Positions 46,722-55,619 of a stretch of 64,000 nt of DNA are shown in pieces (position 1 is the stretch's first letter; the number at the start of each line of letters is the position of its first letter). Source of the DNA: Sophora flavescens (taxonomy: Eukaryota > Streptophyta > Magnoliopsida > Fabales > Fabaceae). Location of the stretch: positions 32,329,652 through 32,393,651 of the forward strand of contig CM061070.1 in assembly GCA_030762895.1 (NCBI GenBank), given 5' to 3'. The notes beneath the pieces are model-generated. The model was given only the letters and a program-made list of their open reading frames with translations. It ran no database searches and was not told where the DNA came from. The translations under genes were made by a program, and so were the position numbers.

Positions 46722-46754
46722 TAAGTCATATTTCATCTTTTCCATTTCTTTCTA

Positions 46755-47105
46755 ATCTACTCTCTCTCTCTCTCTCTATCTATCGATCTGATCCCTTTTT
46801 CCCCCTTTCTCTCTCTCGATCTGCACCTGCAAGCAATCCTTTCTCTTCTGATCGTTCTTTCTCTACAATAAGGTGGTTCGTTCTCTCTCTGTTTCTCTCT
46901 CCGATCTGCCACACTCATGCTCTCTTCGATCTGCACGTTCATATACTCTGTGTCTCGCAGATTTGCTTTCTCTCTCTCTCTCTCTCTTCGAAGGCGAATC
47001 TTCATTTTCCTTAATCTGAATCAGCACAAAGATTAGGAATCATGTTTTGAATCATTTTCCTTAATCTGAATCAGCACAAAGATTAGGAATCGTGTTTTGA
47101 ATCAT
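46755..47105 (+). other. CT-rich leader-like region with a 50-bp tandem duplication
   Basis: Several (CT)n runs (46759-46780, 46970-46988) and gatctg-rich sequence look like a plant 5' UTR. At 47003-47102 a unit beginning cattttccttaatctgaatc is repeated twice with one or two differences. This is probably the promoter or leader of a captured gene. The arginine/glutamate-rich minus-strand frame over it is low-complexity and is not called. Confidence 0.5.
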
Positions 47106-47652
47106 GTTATCGATCTTCGAAGGTGAGCTTTGATATTTTCGATCTCCACATTTATCGTAGTTTTGAATTTTCTGTATAGTGTTCGTGGTGAAATTGTTAA
47201 TGCTATATGGGAGAATGAAACAATCTATGATAATGATCTTATTTCTTCTGCAATATCTGGTAGAGCAATATTTTTTTGATTTTGGTTACTTAACTCTGAA
47301 CATGTTTAACATGTTGGAGCTTCTGGAAGTGGAGATGAACTGTTTTGTTTTATTTGAATAAGAAATTATTTGTATGACCTATGATTGTAGCTTCTGCATT
47401 GTCTTCTAATTGAAGGGCGAATGAAATGTTGAATGAAATCTTTAATGATGATTTTTTATTCGTAGGCAAAGTGTATGATAAAATGCCTGTGAGCTTCATG
47501 TTCATGATTGTGTGATAAAATGTTGTACGGGCTTCATGTTCATGATTCTAATCATGGCAGATAGAAGATTTTCTTAGAACATTATTTTTTTAGTTTAAAA
47601 TCTCACCATTTCTTAACTTTTTTGTGTTACTATATGCTATGTTTTCCCTTAT

Positions 47653-47799
47653 ATGATTGGTGGTTCAATTGTAGGATCCATTACTCCACATCAAGCATTT
47701 GCAATTGGTGGTCCTAGTAGTGTGCGAGGCTATGGTGAAGGTGCAGTTGGTTCTGGACAATCATGTGTAGTATCTAAAAGTGAATTGGCATTCCCATTG
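47653..47799 (+). pseudogene. OMP85/OEP-type outer envelope beta-barrel fragment (one exon)
   Basis: The frame reads MIGGSIVGSITPHQAFAIGG, then SSVRGYGEGAVGSGQSC and SKSELAFPL, ending at a GT donor (47800). This is the bacterial-surface-antigen (OMP85) barrel segment with the conserved VRGY motif, closest by eye to the chloroplast outer-envelope P36/P39/OEP80 group. Known: full proteins insert beta-barrels in the plastid outer membrane. Here only about 49 codons remain; neighbouring exons of that gene are not seen on either side. It is a captured fragment, not a gene. Confidence 0.8.
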
Positions 47800-48574
47800 G
47801 TATAATGCTCACTACTTTGCATGTGTTACAAAGAATAAGTTATAGTAGTTGTTTGTCCTTGTTAAATGCAAGTATTTGTTCTCTTTTATTCATTCTCTGA
47901 TTACTTTTTTACATATAAGCATGAATATATAAATACATAAGTATGTATGTGTATATCTTGTATTTGAGTTAATTGTCATTGTCATGATTTTTCTTTCTCT
48001 TTGGCACATAAAATTAAATCTGGCCTTCAATATATTTCAAACACATAAATTCTTTTTTGACTTGTTTATCCTTAATGTCATAGCCAAGCTTTCCAATTTT
48101 CATTCATATCAATCTATATTATGGGATAAATATCTGCTCAACTCAACCAAAATAATACTACGATTGTCTGCTTAAGCTGATGTATTTCAAGCACATAAAT
48201 TCTTTGTTCAACTGCAGTTTTGTGACTAAATTGAAATTTAGTTGTCTTGAGTGTGATCTTTACATTCCTTGCTCAATTATTTTGTTTTGTAACAACAACA
48301 GTTTGGATATTGACAGCTATACTGCTTAGTGGCTACTAGTGATTTTCTGAAAGTCCTTAATGCCTTTTAGGTTCTCTATTTGCATTCAAGACTTCCAACT
48401 TTAATATTGAAGGAGTTATGGCTTCAAATTGATATAGTTCAAAGGAGTTGAAAAGGTGTAAATTTTCTTTTGATTTGGGGATAGGTTGTTGAATGTTGAT
48501 TATATGCTTGATGCACCTTATGAATAGGTCTTCATCCCACATCAGTTGTATTCATATTATGATTGAATGTGAAC

Positions 48575-49548
48575 TATGAAGCACCGACACTGCTCCCTTA
48601 TGCAGTGTCGGGGTGTCCGACACCCGTACGACACGGACACTTGTCGGACACCCGTACGACACGTGTCGGACACCTCCCAGCAGATGTCCATTTTTTTAAT
48701 ATTTTTTTCCGGCTCCGACACGGTTGGAAAATGAAGCCGACACCTTTCCATGGCTCGACACTTCTGGACGACACTGCTGGGCCAATTTTTTAAAAAAAAA
48801 TTCGAATTTAAAAAAAAAAATAAAAGGGACCGAAACGACCCTTCTTCTCCCTTCGTCTCTTCCTTCGTCTTCTCTCTGGCTCTCTGCATCGTGCCATCGC
48901 CCTCTGCGTCTCTGCATCGCGATTCTGTCTTCGTCTTCGTCTTCGTCCGTCCTTTCTCTCGCTTCACGCACTGTCTTCGTTCATTCTTGGTAGCCGTCCT
49001 CTCTCTACCGCCGTCTTCGTTCGTTTCGTCGCTGCCTCTTCTCGCCCCAAAGACCGCTTCATCGTCGCTGTCCTCTGTCCCGGCACCGCCATCCTCCTTC
49101 GTCCCTCGTCCCGCAAGGCAAGTCGCACCGCCGTCTTCGTTGCATAGGTAAACACATTCCTTCTTTTGTTCACCTCTGTTTTTCCTCCTACGCCTCTGTT
49201 TTTGCTTCTATTCACACCTCATATGTCCTCCATGGCAGGTGCTGCTCCAGAGACGGTCCTACTACTTTGTGGTTTCTCCTTCAATCGGTTTGAAGCTTCT
49301 TGCCCTAGGTTAGTCTTACACTCTCAATTACCTTGCATTTTATTGCTACACCTGGGCATTTTCTTCTTATTATTAGGAATCATTTTGCTAAGACACAAAG
49401 TGCTTAAATTGTATAATGATGTCTCTTATTATTTTTTGTGAGACTCATTATCATTGAAATGATGACACCACATGTATGCTTCAAAGTTATCTTTTGAAAT
49501 GAATATTCAAATGAAAATCTTATGGTGTATTGGTGTTCAATTTGTTTA

Positions 49549-49596
<48 letters not shown>

Positions 49597-49691
49597 CGGT
49601 GTCCCGGTGTCCTATGTTTTGGACATTAGCCGCTTCCCGGTGTCGGTGTCGTGTCGTGTCGCGGTGTCCGTGTCGGAGTCGGTGCTTCATA
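48575..49691. mobile_element. Mutator-like non-autonomous element, 1117 bp, 10-bp target duplication
   Basis: The left end TATGAAGCACCGACAC and the right end GTCGGTGCTTCATA are inverted. Subterminal repeats of cgacacgg/gtgtcgg words follow on both sides. A perfect duplication GAATGTGAAC (48565-48574 and 49692-49701) flanks it. The middle (48830-49160) is pyrimidine-rich with gtcttcgt words and a possible exon edge (gcataggtaaacac), then a TA microsatellite at 49553-49594. No transposase. Frames across the CT-rich part are low-complexity and not called. Confidence 0.85.
49553..49594. repeat. (TA)n microsatellite
   Basis: About 20 TA repeats within the Mutator-like element. Short open frames over it are artefacts. 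Confidence 0.95.
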
Positions 49692-50809
49692 GAATGTGAA
49701 CTAAGAAAATATCCATGATGGATCAGTTCATATTGTGTATAGTGTATGTTTGGTTCAGAATTTCTGATCAACTGGAAAAACTTGAGCAATATGATTTATA
49801 ATCTTTTCCATATCTTAAGTTTGTTCATTCAGCAATTAGCACTTTGCGTGGTTGAACAGTTTGGTTCTAGTCTTTTTTCTGATGTACGCAAAGTAATAGG
49901 TAAACAATTTTAGGCCCTACTCATTCACCTTTTAGAATTTAATAATTTGTGTAAGAAACATTTTTTGCAGGTGGAGTAAGGGAGAACAATCAAATGCTTT
50001 AGCAACTGCTACCAGTTCTAGCTTACAGGTTTGATGCCACCCAAAAATCTATAAGTTACTTTAGTTGTTGTTTCTTGTACTATGAAATATGTCAAAACTA
50101 CTAAGTATTTGAAAGATTCCTATATGATAGGATTTATTTTGCTGCACCATATCTTATTGAATATTGTTGCACCATGTTTGCATTTACAGGACAGTTACAA
50201 GGTTGCTATTTATTCTGGAATAAAGCATTTTAAATTGTCTTTGATAGCAATTGAAAAAGGTACAATGATTCAATGGCATTTGAATATATTTTCAATTGGT
50301 TGAAATGCTGCAATGTGCAGCAAGAAAGAATCGCTTTTATAGTCATTATAAAGTGTAACTTACAAATGCCATTATATCATTCATTTAGGCATGAATGAAA
50401 TGAATCAAAGACTGGTCCTGAATTTCTTTCAAGATTTTCCAATAATTTTATTTCTTCTTGGTGTACTGTCATGTTACATACTGTGGACCACCTTGTTTCT
50501 ATCCAAAAATTCATTATTAATTATATTCAAACATGTCAGTTTTTCAAGTTACCAAAATGATCGCAAATAGGTTGTCAGATGTGACTGTGTATAGACTTTC
50601 TGCCTTCATCCAGTTGCAGAAATGAAAACTTATTCTGACTAACTCGAATTGTTTTTTATTTTGGTTCACTTCCTGATGAAGTTTAACCATGTCTCTTTCA
50701 TAATTTTTAGAATTCAATTTTGCTCTTAATTACTAATAGATCAAAATATTCTACGTTCTTCTCACTTGATATTGGTAACTCATTATTATATCGTTTCCAT
50801 TTTCTACAG

Positions 50810-50881
50810 AACGACCTTGTCCATGGATGGGGAATGGACATGGAACTAGGATATTGTACCAATGCTTCTGTAATCTTCTAG
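50810..50881 (+). pseudogene. DUF707 gene fragment
   Basis: After an AG acceptor (tttctacag) the frame reads NDLVHGWGMDMELGYCTNAS and stops at 50881. NDLVHGWGMD-x-x-LGYC is the signature stretch of plant DUF707 proteins, whose next residues are normally QGDRTKNVG; here it diverges after YC. Only 24 codons are present. The function of DUF707 proteins is not established. It is a captured piece, in the same orientation as the OMP85 piece. Confidence 0.7.
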
Positions 50882-51476
50882 AGATATCAACCTTTTTGCT
50901 TTAATTTCTAATATCTTTTTACATGATATTGGGTCTCTAGTAAATTTACTTTTATAAATAAAAAATGGATACAAATATTTGTGGAATGCTTTATAATGTT
51001 TTCGCTGGAGATGTGGATAGCCTCTAAGTTTATAAAATTGGGATACCGCTATATTATATTCCAATTGTTGGTTTTGAATACAAACACAATAAAGTTCAAT
51101 AATCATGTCCTTTTTATTCTTTTTTTAGTAAGCATATAATTTTATTTTGATATAAAAGGTAGAATTTCAATTTTTATATTATTATAGTTTGGTACACACA
51201 AGCACATCTTCTAACTTGTGGCTCTCAGACCTTCCCACACCACATCATTAATATCTCTCTTTTAACTGCATATATGGGTTTGACAATGAAGTCTTGATGA
51301 AATGCAACTTCCATTTTATTTTTACCCTGTATGATATTTGTTGAATTGATTATATAGAATGGAGGCTAAACACACACATTACCAACCTTAATAAGTTTAG
51401 TTAGTTAAATGTTATCAATGTAGCTGATATATATGTTAACATTTTGTGTAGAACGCTCGAACTTTCAGTAGCACTA

Positions 51477-52221
51477 CCATACACATGTCAAGACTGAAGA
51501 ACTGCTCCTGTTTCTACCGAAGATCAGGTAAATGAATCTAATATCTAAATTATTATTATTATTGTTATTATTTATTTATTTATTTTGAAGTTTCTGCATG
51601 TCATTTTTCATTGAAGGATGAGGGATTGCTTGAGAGAGATGAGGCAATGGTGGGATGAAATTATGAAAGATGAGGAAGAACAAGAAGATGGATGTCTAGT
51701 TGCTGAAGATGATAAAGTCTCACTCCCACCTCATGTATGTAATATGAATTAACTTGAACATGGAATGGAAGCAAAATGAAAATGGATAAATTAGTGTTTT
51801 TCCAATATTATTAGTGTTTTTTAATGTTAACTTGAACAATTAATGCTTTATTATTTCAATGCCAATGCAGTACTCTACGAATCACTGTTTTTTATGGTTT
51901 ATAATCACGTCAACATATGAAACTTATTTTTCTTGGCTGTGCAGTGGTTGAAGAAGACAAGAAGGAAGACACTTTTTGCTTCATTAGAGAAAATTAACGA
52001 AGGTAAAACCTTTTCTTTTGTTTCTTTTGCATGCATGCATATAAATGATTTTAAAACCGAACTAATAAATTCAGATTCATTGACGATCTCTGTTTTTCTG
52101 TTTTACAGATGCATGTATATACGTAGAACCATTGGATAGGCTGCTATATTTGTCTCTTTGTGGCCATGTTTTGTTAATTAATGCTAGCTGGTCCAGATTA
52201 TATTACGCTGGTCTTGATTAG
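51477..52221 (+). CDS. Unrecognised spliced reading frame inside the CACTA element (about 95-115 aa)
   Basis: Seen: exon 51617-51734 (MRDCLREMRQWWDEIMKDEE, then EQEDGCLVAEDDKVSLPPH), exon 51945-52002 (WLKKTRRKTLFASLEKINE) and exon 52109-52221 (CIYVEPLDRLLYLSLCGH, ending YYAGLD and TAG) join at GT-AG borders with matching phase. An upstream piece, ending at the donor after cgaagatcag (about 51534), can add HVKTEELLLFLPKIR in phase, but an in-frame stop lies at about 51470. With the ATG at 51618 the product is 95 residues: acidic in the middle, basic in exon 2, hydrophobic at the end. I do not recognise the family. It may be a captured 3' gene end or the tail of a chimeric transcript of the transposon. 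Confidence 0.5.
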
Positions 52222-52639
52222 TTGGGTGGATTCTCGTTTGCTGCTACTATTCCTAATTCCTAATCTAAGGGTGGTGTTTTATGCATTTGCTGTTTGGTAG
52301 TTGGACTTTTATTTAGCAGGTGACTTATTTTGATACACTTTTCATTCTTTTATTTAGTAGGTAGGTATTCTTAATTTTTCTTATTGTTTCAAGTTATAGT
52401 TCTTCGATTGTTTTTAAAAAGACTCGTAGTAAAAAAATTATCATATTTTCAAAATCGATAAAAAAGGATAAAAGAGTTGGAAGTGGGGACGAGGAAGGCA
52501 AAAACTTGTCCAGTTGCGAAGTCTAACTAATATCGGTCGTTAAATTGATCCATAGAACATGTGTTTGCAGATTAATTTAGTGAGTTATTTTTTAAAATTT
52601 TTTTTTGAATTAGTTAAGAAATAATTACAAAATCGCTAT

Positions 52640-52936
52640 GAAATTTAGCTATAAATTGACTATAAAATTGCTAACGATAATGTAGATATTTAGCTTAAAA
52701 AAAATGAAGTTGAACAATATATTACTAGGGATTAGCTACAAAGTAGCTAGAACGTATTTAAGATTAGCTATGAATTAGCTAGGAAAACTTTTCCTATCTA
52801 ATTTGCCACTCAAATTATGCTACCATCAATTACGTAGCTTTTTCATAGCAAATCTCTAGCCAAATTTGTTTGCTAGAGATTAACTATGAATTAGCTACTA
52901 AATTTGTTGTAGTTTATCGCCAATTTTCTTGTAGCG
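52640..52936. repeat. Subterminal repeat array of the CACTA element (right end)
   Basis: Words attagctac, attagctatgaattagcta, tagctac and their inverses recur from 52640 to the terminus. The left end (45934-46010) has tttagctact and ttagtagctat. Such arrays bind transposase in CACTA elements. Confidence 0.65.
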
Positions 52937-53275
52937 TTGGTCATGTTACTAATTAAATAAAGTTTTTTTGATTAAATTTATCAAAATCTCATCAACAAAA
53001 AGTCACGGTCATGCGGAGGGAAGAGTCTCTTGCACTATAATAATATATTTTAAGATTTGCATAATACAACACATAAATATAATAAAGCATCCATATCAAA
53101 TAATACAACTCACTCCTATTTCTTAATTCTACTCTCTGGAATCTATATAACTCACAACTAATAGTCTTAATTGTTATTATATTACAATTATTATTGTTCC
53201 CTTCATGCACAACAAATCCAGTGAAGAGAAATAAGAATGGATGGCTCCATTAATCCCTTACTCTGCAAATAACCT

Positions 53276-53608
53276 TTAATTGATCCACGATGATCTTTTC
53301 TTTGAACATGTTGGTTGAATAAGCAACCAAAATATTCTATCAAGGGAAGAAGTTCTATTTCTGGCATTAAGATTAAGTATCATCTCAATCCAAAAGAAAA
53401 CAATTAAATAGGTACTAATGATGCCTAAAAAAGGACGGTTTCCCTCAAAGAAGAAGCTCCCAAGAAACCCAACAACTTCGTTAGTCCTGTCATTGATGGA
53501 AGATTGAAGTTGCATCTGCATCCAAAGAAAACCGAAAAATAACCATGCTAATGAAGCCTTAATAAAATGTAGTTTCGCCAAAGAAGAGGCTTCCAAGAAA
53601 CCCATCAA
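53276..53608 (-). CDS. Hypothetical protein with two hydrophobic segments, 110 aa
   Basis: The frame contains KASLAWLFFGFLWMQMQLQ and GIISTYLIVFFWIEMILNL, two strongly hydrophobic stretches. An internally repeated layout (VGFLGSFFFEGNRPF and MGFLEASSLAKLHF) suggests a duplicated unit. It could encode a small membrane protein. No family is recognised, no introns are apparent and no neighbours explain it. It may be a chance frame in a duplicated sequence. Confidence 0.35.
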   Translation of the reverse strand: MMGFLEASSLAKLHFIKASLAWLFFGFLWMQMQLQSSINDRTNEVVGFLGSFFFEGNRPFLGIISTYLIVFFWIEMILNLNARNRTSSLDRIFWLLIQPTCSKKRSSWIN

Positions 53609-53629
53609 CTTATTGGGTTATGCCATTGA

Positions 53630-53865
53630 AGGATCCACTTCAAGAAAGGATGATGTGATTAAAAGTATTTCTAAAGTTGATTCGATTTTCAAAGAGGTAG
53701 ATCATGTTTTGAAGATGAAGAAAAGGTATGGTTTGAAACGCACACGTGAAACTTTATAAATGATGAAGAGAATATTGATGTTCTTGGTCAAGAATGGGTT
53801 CCGTGTGAGTCTTTCAGGATGAAACAAAAGAACTCAAAGGGATGTGTCAATAGCAAATTATAAAA
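53630..53865 (+). pseudogene. Unrecognised coding relic with a frameshift
   Basis: One frame reads SISKVDSIFKEVDHVLKMKK and RYGLKRTRE; after a shift the next frame reads FINDEENIDVLGQEWVPCES and FRMKQKNSKGCVNSKL before a stop. The hydrophilic, coiled-coil-like composition suggests a former gene exon. Family unknown. Confidence 0.4.
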
Positions 53866-54015
53866 CCAGAAGTAGCTGTCAGAATATGCAGAAGACACAA
53901 TACCACCTAATTTGTCCCAATAATTCAAGAACAAGAACAATGAAATGGGTGGCAATCAAATCTCTATAATAGTACAGCAATCACTATATATAACAGTTTT
54001 AAAACCCACAACATA

Positions 54016-54341
54016 GGGTGTGTTTGGGTAAACAACTTAATTAAGATCTTATCACAAAAGACCTTATCGCATGAGAGCTTATGCCATAAGCGCTTAAAGA
54101 AAGAAAAAGAAAGAAAGGGGCATTAGAGGATTCGAACAGTGAAAAACACGGAGAGGGTGTTTAGTGCATAAGCTCTTATGATAATTCCACAAGCTTTTCC
54201 CAGTGACTTATGAAAATAAGTCAAAAACTCCTTATGGGATGACATAAGTTATTTTTATAAGCTCTGCCAAACACACTGCATAAGAGCTTATGTCATCAGA
54301 TAAGTCAAAAGGAGATTAAATAAGTTCTTCCAAACACCACC
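54016..54341 (-). mobile_element. Tourist-like MITE, copy C, 326 bp
   Basis: Starts GGGTGTGTTTGGGTAAACAA, ends CTTCCAAACACCACC, flanked by ATA (54013-54015 and 54342-54344). Same length as copy A and nearly identical to its inverse, so both moved recently. Confidence 0.85.
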
Positions 54342-54344
54342 ATA

Positions 54345-55619
54345 ATCGATTTTCAATGCCTTTGATGTAGATCAAGATTGCAAGTTTCTTGTGAGAAGAG
54401 GAATTAGAGGTTTTAGAAAGAAAGAAAAAAAGTCATAGAAGTGTCATTGCTCCGGTCATCACTTGAACTCAGAAACGACATTTTAGCTAAATGAGACATG
54501 CCCTAATTATCAGGCCCACCAACTCTTCCTATGATTTTTTGAGGCCATCTTTGATGAAAATTGTTGTGGCTAACAAAAAATGATGTAGTTCAAGTATGGT
54601 CATTATGGGTTGAAGTTGAATTACTTTTGCAACAACAATTATGGTTTTTGAATAAAGCTTCTCTAAAGTCTAAAGGAACAAGATTCTGTTGTCCCAAAAT
54701 ATGGTGTTTCGGTGTCCCCAGTCAAACAAATGTTAGGAATATATCTAAGTATTAATGAGTTATGATTTTATTTTATTAAGTGTCAAATTGTCATTAGTAG
54801 GAGACAAGAAATATGACAGGAAAGTGGGACAGAAGATCTTCATCCTCTCTAAAGTAAGCTTGAGTGTCAAGTGAGAAAGTAAGAGTGTATCTACCCTTTA
54901 TTAATTAAAATTATTGAAATCTAAACTCACTTTAACTAATCTAGAATGGATACTCATATACTTTTTAACTTTATACTCAAATTCATGAGGAGTTTTATCC
55001 ATGGTCTTCCTCATGGATGAATAGCAATTTCACTGGACAGGGAAGTTGAGGTTTAAGAATAGTGTCTTATATTTATAATATGGATTAAATATGATTTTTT
55101 TTTTCTCTTAAAAATATAGTACATTTTGATTCAAGACTTTGTTAAAATTTTGGTATGTATTTAGATTTTTTAAAAACATTTGACTTAGTTCTTTTTTGAA
55201 CAACATTTGATATAGTTCTTATTGCTAGTGAGTCTGGATTGAACATTTAAGTAGAAAATAGAGATTTCAACTATTTATCTATATCTATACTATATATATT
55301 TATGAATAATTTCATTGAATATTCTTCCACATGTCAACTTTTGAGAAAAACATCATTTAATGTTCCAAATTTTTTTAATTAAAAAATAATCAAAAAATTT
55401 TGAATTTTGAATTTTAAAATTAAATCAATGCATTAATGGTAAGATATTGATTGTCTCATATGTCATGAAGAGTTGAATATGGAATACAGAAGAATCAAAT
55501 CAGATATCAACGTGATCAATAGAGAGGCTGAAAATTCAATTAAAAGCAAATAAAAGCAAATCAATTACAGAAGGAAATTAAAAATTCCAATGCATTAAAA
55601 CATGCATATTGTCACCACA
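54345..55619. other. AT-rich intergenic; repeat shared with 45 kb at 54500-54640
   Basis: No supported gene. The 64-codon frame 54561-54755 lies on the dispersed repeat and is not convincing. From 55050 on the sequence is very AT-rich. Confidence 0.45.

Larger units (their letters stand above)
45907..52936 (+). mobile_element. CACTA-type transposon carrying host gene fragments (Pack-CACTA-like), 7030 bp
   Basis: Left end CACTGCAGGAATTTTTGGG; inverse of right end CGCTACAAGAAAATTGGC. Both are one or two changes from the CACTACAAGAAAA terminus of plant CACTA elements. TTG flanks both sides (45904-45906 and 52937-52939), the 3-bp duplication of this superfamily. Subterminal TTAGCTA/TAGCTA words cluster at both ends (45934-46010 and 52640-52910), like transposase binding arrays. 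No transposase motif was found. The interior carries same-strand pieces of unrelated genes: an OMP85-like exon, a DUF707 exon and an unrecognised four-exon frame, plus a CT-rich leader. Secondary insertions are the MITE pair 46032-46721 and the Mutator-like element 48575-49691. Assignment rests on ends, duplication and subterminal repeats together. Confidence 0.7.
52940..54012. other. Region with one unrecognised minus-strand frame and a plus-strand gene relic
   Basis: Apart from the two entries below (53276-53608 and 53630-53865), the sequence is AT-rich and unrecognised. Confidence 0.45.

Noticed and set aside
46757..47005. Arg/Glu-rich minus-strand frame over the CT-rich leader
   Set aside because: It is a translation of (CT)n microsatellite sequence; low-complexity, no family.
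48557..49215. Several overlapping frames on both strands in the Mutator-like element
   Set aside because: All arise from pyrimidine-rich, stop-poor sequence; no conserved motif and no consistent splice structure.
49472..49789. Frames with alternating Tyr-Ile residues
   Set aside because: Translation of a TA microsatellite.
46032..52222. Helitron as the carrier of the gene fragments
   Set aside because: Helitrons lack inverted ends and target duplications; here CACTA-like ends with TTG on both sides and subterminal arrays fit better, and no CTRR hairpin end was found.
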